64,000 nucleotides of DNA. It comes from Apteryx mantelli (Eukaryota; Chordata; Aves; Apterygiformes; Apterygidae). Under the pieces are notes generated by a model, which did not search any database, was not told where the DNA came from, and saw only the letters and a list, made by a program, of their open reading frames with translations. The position numbers and the translations under genes were made by a program. The stretch covers positions 28,337,958-28,401,957 of the forward strand of contig NC_089979.1 in assembly GCF_036417845.1 (NCBI RefSeq), written 5' to 3'. Below, piece by piece: positions 50,301 through 59,300 of this stretch (the first letter of the stretch is position 1; each line of letters opens with the position of its first letter).

Positions 50301-53300
50301 TATTATTTGCAACATACCAGCAAAGTAGGCTAATCTGAAGCCTTTTCTAGAAATGCTATCGTCTGAGTGAAATCTGATCCAAACATGATCCTGTGAAGAG
50401 ATGTATGGTGAAGGAATAGAGGAGCCACATGCTCTGTAGCCTTCAATATTCTTGTAGCTTCCAATTGTCAACCAATCCGAGCTGCATCTTCGTGATCCCT
50501 GAACATCAAAATCTTGAAAGCTGAAAAACAGAGGTCAAAATTGCTACTAAACTGGATACTACACAACCAAACTAATGAATTACTGCAGTCAGAAATGGAA
50601 ATTAGCTGAAAGTACTCCTCTGGCATGAAACAAAAAGAATGGCTTCTCCATCCAGGGGTTCACCTATTATTCACCTTGTGGTGAAGATATCTGACATTAT
50701 GAGGACACTAAGAATCCATTTTGTCATCCAAAATATTGTACCCACTACTTAAGAATTTCAGTTTTGCTACCAAAAAAAATGTGTTCATTTTAAAGAAAGT
50801 TTTTAATTAATTCTGGTCATGAAATTACTCATTTAGTAATTTTATATACAACTAAGTGGTTTTATTTAAACCAAATTTCATCAGAATTTTAGCTAATGCT
50901 ACTTCCAGCCAACGTTCTGACTTGACATTCTAAGTACACCTAAAATGTTCAAAAACATGATTTCAGATAAGATTTGCTCTCACTTGCACTACTCAGTTAC
51001 CTGATAGGTATGTCATGGAAGATATTACACAAGCTTTGGTTACAACTATATGAAGATGTGCTGCCGTGGTAGAGCAGTACGAACTGTCTGGACAAAAACA
51101 GGTCAGCACAGACAACAGAGCAATAAACCAGAAATGAAATGTGAAATATATGCTAGACAGATGAGCAGAAGAAAGAAATATGAGAGGGAAAAAAAAGTTT
51201 TATTAAAAAACAGTCTTTTAAAAATTTTTAGCTATTAAAAAATTTTTAGAAAGCTTTCTAGTAGATAAACAATTCCAACTTTACTGTGCATTTATGCCAG
51301 TTTAATATAGATATTTAGTAGAAAGAGTGTTAGTACTTTAAACAAGTAACTGATGTCAAAGCAAATACTTCATAAATATTCTTCCTTCTTCTTAGGTCAG
51401 CAGGTCTGTACTGGAAACTAAAGTAAATTTGCAGTTAAAGCTACATCTTTCCTTTGGTAAACATGCAGCAAAAGTCTTTAACTTGGCAAGAAAATGATCA
51501 TCTTCACCTTTAAAATGTATCATTTAATACTGACACTGTCACAATAGATTGTGTATGACCACATAGATTGTATATGAGCATTCTGTTTATAACATAAAAA
51601 AAAAAAAAGCTACTTACAGATTCACTTTCTCTTTAGCTTCTAAAATATGGTTCTAAATTTATATAACTGCCTGTACTTGGTCCCAGTTTTCCTATTCTTC
51701 AGAAACAGCTCTTGCTTCCAAACTACCTAATGGAAATGGATGCCATTTTAATCATCCAGTAGTTCTTACTGCTGTCAGTAGAAGCTGTGGGTTGTCAGAA
51801 TTTTTAAAAATCTCATTTCTTTTCTATACATAAGAGCAGAGAATAGGAGGTTCAGGAAACAAATGCTACTTGGCTGTGTAAGACCAAATTGGATAAAAGG
51901 AAAAGCAAAAAACAGACAAAACAGATCTACATTTACAGGTAGGCAGAGGACATTAGTGTATACGCAATTGGCAGCCAAAAAAAGTCTAGTCAGTACTTCT
52001 TCAATCCATATGGTTGATACAGGACCAATGTTACCTTATAGTTATGATCTCCCCTGGGTTTGCATGGATGTACCAGCTACAGTTGATTCGTGCAGGATAT
52101 TCAGAGGGCCACCCTGGACTTGTGATTGTCCCGCTCGGTGATCTAATCTGTTCTGGAATATCTCCACAAGCTAAAATAATAATAATAACAACAACAATAA
52201 TAATAATGAAAGCAATGCGACTAATTAGAATTTTTAAAACCGAGTAGGATAAAGTCAAATCAGAACTTATCAGAGAAAATATCACAGTGAGTTAACTAAG
52301 GTAGCAATAAAAACAGTGTCTAGAGTAGCTCATAACAGACACAGTGCACAACATATCCGCTGAAAGATGTTTTTGAATGTTGCCAGTGCAGACGTTTATA
52401 CTAATGTCAATTAGTACTACAGATTAAAAGACTAATGTACGCAGACTTTGACATCTTTATTAATAAAGTGAAATATTTTATATTTCCTATTTTTACTTTT
52501 AGTCTTCACAAAGATTCAATTTAACTACGCATTTACACCTTATACTCACAAATGCATTAAGAAGGTGAAAAATAAATTAAAGCAAAATAATCAAGTAGCT
52601 GAAGTTCACTTTCTTATGAAGACCCAGCACCTGGCCATCATTTAAATGCTCCCTTCCTGCCCTTGGCACAGAAATGATCTTCATTTACATGATTCCAAAT
52701 GCTTGGAAGAAAAAGGGCACTTACTGCTGCACATCTCATTTATAAATACTAAAAGTTAGGTCTACAAGAGGGGCTTGTGCAACTGCATTTCTGATAATGG
52801 ACTAGAAAGCTTTTATTTATAGGACTAATTCTACTCAACTGTAGCAACTAAGCCATTTGTATTCTTACTCTATTATAGGTGTAGCTTTCTGCAATGGCAT
52901 TAACTCAGTTGTTTGTTCCTTTCACTGAAGTGTTCATAGCTCTGCTGCTTTTATTGCAAGTAATGGGTTTATTAGTTTGGGGCTTCCTTTTCCTTAACAG
53001 TCTTACATCCAACAGTTGTGAATATACCACATTCACCACCTTCATATAAATAGAATGGCCGGAATACTCCCAACTGCAGAGCTTGAAATTATGACCCCTG
53101 AAGTTTCAAAGGTCAGAAAACACATTAAAAATAATTCTCCTCCTTGCTTTTATTTTAAAGTTTCATCACGACTACTTCAAAACCTGTGAGCTCTAGAAGT
53201 TTACTGGTAGTACAATCAGTTATGCACAGAAGTAGTTCAAACACAAGACCTATTTCAGATCTGGAGGCATTTTCATTATTTTCTGATCATCAAAAGATTT

Positions 53301-56300
53301 AGAATGTTAAAAATTCAATTTTAAATATATATTTAATTAATTGATGTGGTGAACAAACATGAGCAACTGATACTAAGAATGAACTGTATTTGCAATAGGA
53401 ATAATTTGTAAACAGGTTATTGATTTCTATTTTTCTCCACAATCAAGTCCTTTTTTCAGGTCATTTTTTCAAGAGTATAGAGACTTGAAATTATTGAATA
53501 GCTCTATTACAAGGCAATATATACTTAAATTATTAAAATATTATTATTGAAAAATATTTTAATATAGCATAAAAATATGCTTCTGAAAATAGGTTAAAAA
53601 GGATTAAAAGAAAAATGCTGGCAGATTTTCCTGCATTCTCTTTATCGGACAACAAATCTCAACAAATTTATATTTTTCAACTGCAGTTTTAAGAAAATAT
53701 TGCTCTAAGAAGTTTTGCAAATGTTTCATACTTGAACTTAATTCATGTACAGTATAGTTAAGTATTAATATACTTGGCTATAGAATTTACGAACTTCTCA
53801 AACACTTTGGGAAGAAAAAAACAAATCTCAAAATACATAAAGATATTCTTTTATAGGAATATTTAATTAACTATTCGTTGAAATTGTTTTAATTTGCAGT
53901 AAACCCTGTAGGTGGTGCTCTAACACTATGACATTTTGGAACACGACTTCTGTGTGAATGGTCTGGATACACTTTGCATCTGTTTAGACAAGAAACGGGA
54001 GGACTGGCAAGAAAAAGTAGTTATTCACAAATTAATGTTTAAGTTAGATAGCATTTTTAACAGGTATAAAAAAAAATTACAAACAGAAAAAAGGAAAAAC
54101 GTGTGTAAACCATTTTATACCCAACTTGCAAATCTTAGCAAGCAATTCCACACACAATTTGGTTACTACTGAAATAGTGCTCAGCTTAAAATAAGTTGCC
54201 TCCAGATAAATTTTATACCATTACAACATTCCTCTGAATGTTAAAAACTGACATATTAGGTTTTGTCATAGAGAGCCACTAAGGAAGCTTTTAAATTTGC
54301 CCGCTCTGACAACAACTTGACAAAGACAAGTCAACATCAAAATAATCCACTGAGAACCTATGTTCATTCAGTTTTACAAAGTTCACCTCAAAAAACCCTA
54401 AGCATGCTGTAAGTGTACATATGGCATGTGTCTGTTAAACAGGGATCTCCAAACACAGCCAGCAACTACTACAAAATTAGCTTTGCCACTTCCTATGCTG
54501 GCACCATGCACCCTGACAACTATAACTCACTTACTCGACCTATCCCTGCAGAAGCGGTACAAGCAATAGCGTTTACTCGTTATGCAAGTTTCAATGAAAG
54601 AAATTCCATGTGGAAATCCTGCACAGCAGGCTAATATTTTCAGGTACCCTGTCAACTTCCAATTTTACTCAGATTCATGTTTTAACTTTAGTTGAAATAC
54701 CAGTTATCTCCCTATGTTTTCTTTATTCTATTACATGGCTTTTTCTCTGTTTCCACTGAAACTAACACCAAACAGCTGGTGGCAAATATGACTGTTTCCA
54801 GCACTGTCCAACATTAGAAGAAAGAGCGTAGAGTAAGGGGGGCACAAGGAAGCAAGAGTGGTGATCACAGGTGCCAAAAACAGGGAATGAACAATATACT
54901 ATAGAAGAGAGAAAACCAAGAGCGAAAGAAAGTCTGCATGTGACAGAATGAGGGTGCAAGAGGTAACAGGGAATGGACATGAAAAAGGAATGACAGCTTC
55001 CTTAACCAAAGAGTAGCTACATAAGCTGTCCTGCATGCTTGGTACACTTTCATATACTTAAATCTATTACTTAACCAAGGAGACAACAGAAATTTCCCAT
55101 TAGTGTAAAGCTTCTATAAAAGCTAAGATTATTGATTGTGTAGAAGCTGCACTGTCATTTTGCAGAGAGGATTATTTCTCTAAAAGACTTTAAAACATCA
55201 AGTAGATCTTTTTAAAATAATACAGTCTTAAGAGCGTCTACTACAAGCATATCTCAGAGATATTGCAGGTTCGGTTCCAGACCACTGCAATAAAGCAAAT
55301 ATCACAATAAAGTGAATCGTACATATTTTTTGGTTTCCCAGTGCATATAAAAGTCATGTTTATACTACACTGTAGTCTATTAAGTGTACAATAGCATTAT
55401 GTCTAAAGAAAAACAATGTACATGCCTTAATTAAAAAAATACTTCATTGCTAAAAAGTGCTAACCATCATCTGAGTCTTCAGCGAGTTGTAATCTTTGCT
55501 GATGGAGGGTCTTGCCTCGATGTTGATGGCTGCTGACTGATCAGGGTGGTGGTTGCTGAAGGTCAGGGTGGCTGTAGCAATTCCTTAAAATAAGGCAGCA
55601 ATGAAGTTTGCTGCATCGATTGACTCTTTCTTTCATGAAGGACGACTTTGTAGCACGCGATGCTGTTTGACAGCATTTTACCCACAATAGAGCTTCTTTC
55701 AAAACCGGAGTCAGTCCTCTCAAACCCTGCTGCTGCTTTATCAACTAAGCTTATGTAATATTCTAAATCCTTTGTGGTCATTTCAACAATGTTCACAGCA
55801 TTTTCACCCCAGGAGTAGATTCCATCTCAAGAAACCACTTTCTTTGCTCATCTATAAGAAGCAACTTCTCATCCGTTAAAGTTTTATCATAAGATTGCAG
55901 CAATTCAGTCACATCTTCAGGGTCCACTTCAAATTCTCTTGCTGTCAGTTCTAGATCTCTTGACTAGTTCTGGTCTACCTTGACTTCAGCAAGGCTTTTG
56001 ACACTGTCTCCCATAACATCCTCATAGACAAGCTCAGGAAGTGCTGGTTAGACGAGTGGACAGTGAGGTAGATTGAGAACTGGCTGAATGGCAGAGCTCA
56101 GAGGGTTGTGATCAGTGGTGTGAAGTCTAGTTGGAGGCCTGTAGCTAACGGTGTCCCCCAGGGGTCAGTACTGGGTCCAGTCTTGTTCAACTTCTTCATC
56201 AGTGACCTGGAGGAAGGCACAGAGTGCACCCTCAGCAAGTTTGACGATGATACAAAACTGGGAGGAGTGGCTGATACACCAGAGGGCTGTGCTGCCATTC

Positions 56301-59300
56301 AAAGAGACTTGGACAGGCTGGAGAGGTGGGCAGAGAGGAACCTCATGAAGTTCAACAAAGGCAAGTGCAGGGTCCTGCACCTGGGGAGGAATAACCCAAT
56401 GCACCAGTACAGGTTGGGGGTTGACCTGCTGGAAAGCAGCTCTGCGGAGAAGGACCTGGGAGTGCTGGTGGACACCAAGTTAAGCATGAGGCAGCAATGT
56501 GCCCTTGTGGCCAAGAAGGCCAATGGGATCCTGGGGTGCATCAGGAAGAGTGGTGCCAGCAGGTCGAGGGAGGTGATCCTCCCCCTCTACTCAGCCCTGG
56601 GGAGGCCACATCTGGAGTGCTGTGTCCAGTGCTGGGCTCCCCAGTACAAGAGGGATGTGGCACTACTGGAGCAAGTCCAGCGAAGGGCTACAAAAATGAT
56701 TAGGGGACTGGAGCATCTCTCTTATGAGGAAAGACTGAGAGAGCTGGGCCTGTTTAGCTTGGAGAAGAGAAGGCTGAGAGAGGACCTTATTAATGTATAC
56801 AAATATCTTAAGGGAAGGTGTCAAGAAGATGGGACCAGACTCTTTTCAGTGGTGCCCAGCAATAGGACACGAGGCAACGGGCACAAACTGAAACACAGGA
56901 AGTTCCATCTGAATAGGAGAAAAATCTTCTTCCCTGTGAGGGTGACAGAGCACTGGCACAGGTTGCCCAGAGAGGTTGTGGAGTCTCCTTCTCTGGAGAT
57001 ATTCAAAACCTGTCTGGACGCGATCCTGTGCAACATGCTCTAGGTGACCCTACTTGAGCAGGGGGGTTGGATTAGATGATCTCCAGAGGTCCCTTCCAAC
57101 CTCAACCATTCTGTGATTCTTGCTGTCAGCCTGTCCTTTGAAGCTTTGAAGCCAGGCATTGACTTCTCCTCTCTAGCTCTGAAAGTCCTAGATGGCATCT
57201 TCTTCCAATAGAAGGCTGTTTCATCTACATTGAAAATCTGTTGTTTAGTACAGCCACCTTCATCAATTACCTTAGCTAATCTTCTGGATAACTTGCTGCA
57301 GCTTCTGCATCAGCACTTGCTGCTTCACCTTGCACTTATGTTATGGAGACGGCTTCTTTCCTTAAACCTCATGAACCAACCTCCGCTATCTTCCAACTTT
57401 TCTTCTGCAGCTTCCTCCCCTCTCTTAGCCTTCACAGAATTGAAGGGAGTCAGGGCCTTGCTCTGGATTAGGCTTTAGCTTAAGGAAATGAATGATGTGG
57501 CTGGTTTGATCTTCTATCCAGACCACTAAAACTCTCCATATCAGCAAGAAAGCTGTTTCGCTTTCTTATTTGTGCGTTCACTGGAATAGCACTTTGAACT
57601 TCCTTCAAGAACTTTTCCTTTGCCTTCACAACTTGGCTGTTTGGTGCAAGAGACCTCGCTTTTGGCCTATCACGGCTTTCAACGTGCCTTCCTCGCTAAG
57701 CTTCATCACTTCTAGCTTTTGATTTCAAGTGAGACACGTACGGCACTTCCTTTCCCTTGAACACTTAGAGGCCATGGTAGGCCAGTTAATAACCCTAATT
57801 TCAATATTGTTGTGTCTCAGGGAATAGGGAGGCCCGAGGAGAGGGAGAGAGATGGGGGAATGGCCGGTTGGTGGAGCAGTCAGAATACACACAGCATTTA
57901 TCGATTAAATTCACCGTCTTATATGGGCATGGTTTGTGGCGCCCCAAAATAATTACAATAGTAACATCAAAGATCACAGATCACCACAACAGATATAATA
58001 ATAATGAAAAAATTTGAAATATTGTGAGAATTACCAAAATGTGACATAGAGACATGAAGTGAGCACATGCTGTTGGAAAAATGGCACCATTAGACTTGCT
58101 CGACTCAGGGTTGCCACAAACCTTCAGTTTATGAAAAATGCAATATCTGTGAAGCACAATAAAGTGAAGCTCAATAAAATGAGGTATGCCTGTATATAAA
58201 ATAAATAGCAAGCTTTTTTAATCAGTTTCTAAGCTTCTGCTCCATTAGCATGTGTTTCTTCTAAAGTTTTTGACAAAATATTTTAACATACATTTTATTC
58301 ATGTGCTGATAAAAATGGAGAATGTGAATCAAGAAGGGAATCAAAAAACAACTCAACTGACAATGCATAAAACTTTCTGAAAGTCTGTCAATAGAGACAG
58401 AAATGTTTTTCTACTAAGTTGTGGAGATTTTGCACTTCTAATTTCGGTTGCAGTTGCTAGCAGCATTCTAGGCATTTGACCAAGGTACAGGTCAGTTATG
58501 TCTGTGGGAATTTAAAATTACAGGAAAACTGATCAGCTTTGAGGTAATTTACAAAAAGTATTACAAAATGCACAGGCAAACAGCAGAATGAAAATTAGCA
58601 GAGTCAGAAATAAGGAGATGAGACTGTAACTGAGCCAGGAGAACAAAACACAAATTGAGAAAGCTACATTGTATAGAAGTGAAGATACACAGTGATGCAA
58701 GTCCAAGCTATTTTCAAGTCTCACACTGGTGGCTACAAACTTTTTCAGAGGGACAGAATCCCTCCTGTACAACACATTTATAGATAGGTGTTGTCTCTAC
58801 TGGCATTCCTCTCAGTTCCCTCAACACCACTACATTCTTTGGTGCAACTCAGCTCATGCATCTCCTATCTGTTTTACGCTTTTCCTTTATGAGCCTTTAT
58901 TAACTTTATTTGTAATTCTGTTTGTTACTTTGTCCTCATACCTCTGCTCAGTAGATTGCAATGTTGTAATTCGGACTGATGTTTCACAGACTAAAGTGCA
59001 ACATAGTGGTCAAAAAACCTGCTGAGAGGATAAGTTGTGTACATGGCTTTCTGGTATATATGGATTTTCTAACAGACTTTTTAAGCACATGCTGTAGAAA
59101 AGTCTTCCTTATTCCCATCTTTCTGAAATTTATTCATCTTCTCACATTAGATTGTGACCATAAACTACCTACAGGATGTTGACTGCTAAACAGAATAGGG
59201 TTAATGAAAATATTATGGTACAACATTCAATTTGCAAGTTATAACAAGAAAATAATCAAGAAACCTATGCAAAAGTTATCTAGCAAGATCTGGAGAAGTA

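Larger units (their letters stand above)
55244..58192 (-). mobile_element. Tigger1-like DNA transposon (TcMar-Tigger), split by CR1
   Basis: The left end, CAAGCATATCTCAGAGATAT, and the right end, AATGAGGTATGCCTG, are decayed inverted termini of the Tigger1 type (CAGGCATACCTC). They are flanked by TA at 55242-55243 and 58193-58194, the expected TA duplication. Diagnostic internal blocks include GGTTCGGTTCCAGACCACTG, TTTGGTTTCCCAGTGCATAT and ATTGTTGTGTCTCAGGGAAT. The pogo-type transposase reads on the minus strand from an ATG at 57775 (MASKC) to a stop at about 55460. The first catalytic Asp is visible in [10 protein letters not shown] (about 57230-57200), and the C-terminal block in [13 protein letters not shown] (about 55795). 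A middle block, including the expected second and third acidic catalytic residues, is absent, so the element is non-autonomous. Excluding CR1 it is about 1.77 kb; intact Tigger1 is about 2.4 kb from memory. Confidence 0.93.

Noticed and set aside
52171..52285. Extension of LRP12 exon 3 upstream through an isoleucine/valine-rich stretch
   Set aside because: It is translation of the TAA/CAA microsatellite in the intron; the acceptor TTTTAG|CTTGTG at 52171 gives the expected family sequence.
56108..57043. 311-codon frame read as a host gene
   Set aside because: It is the C-terminal reverse transcriptase of CR1 copy C, with an upstream in-frame stop and a CR1 3' tail.
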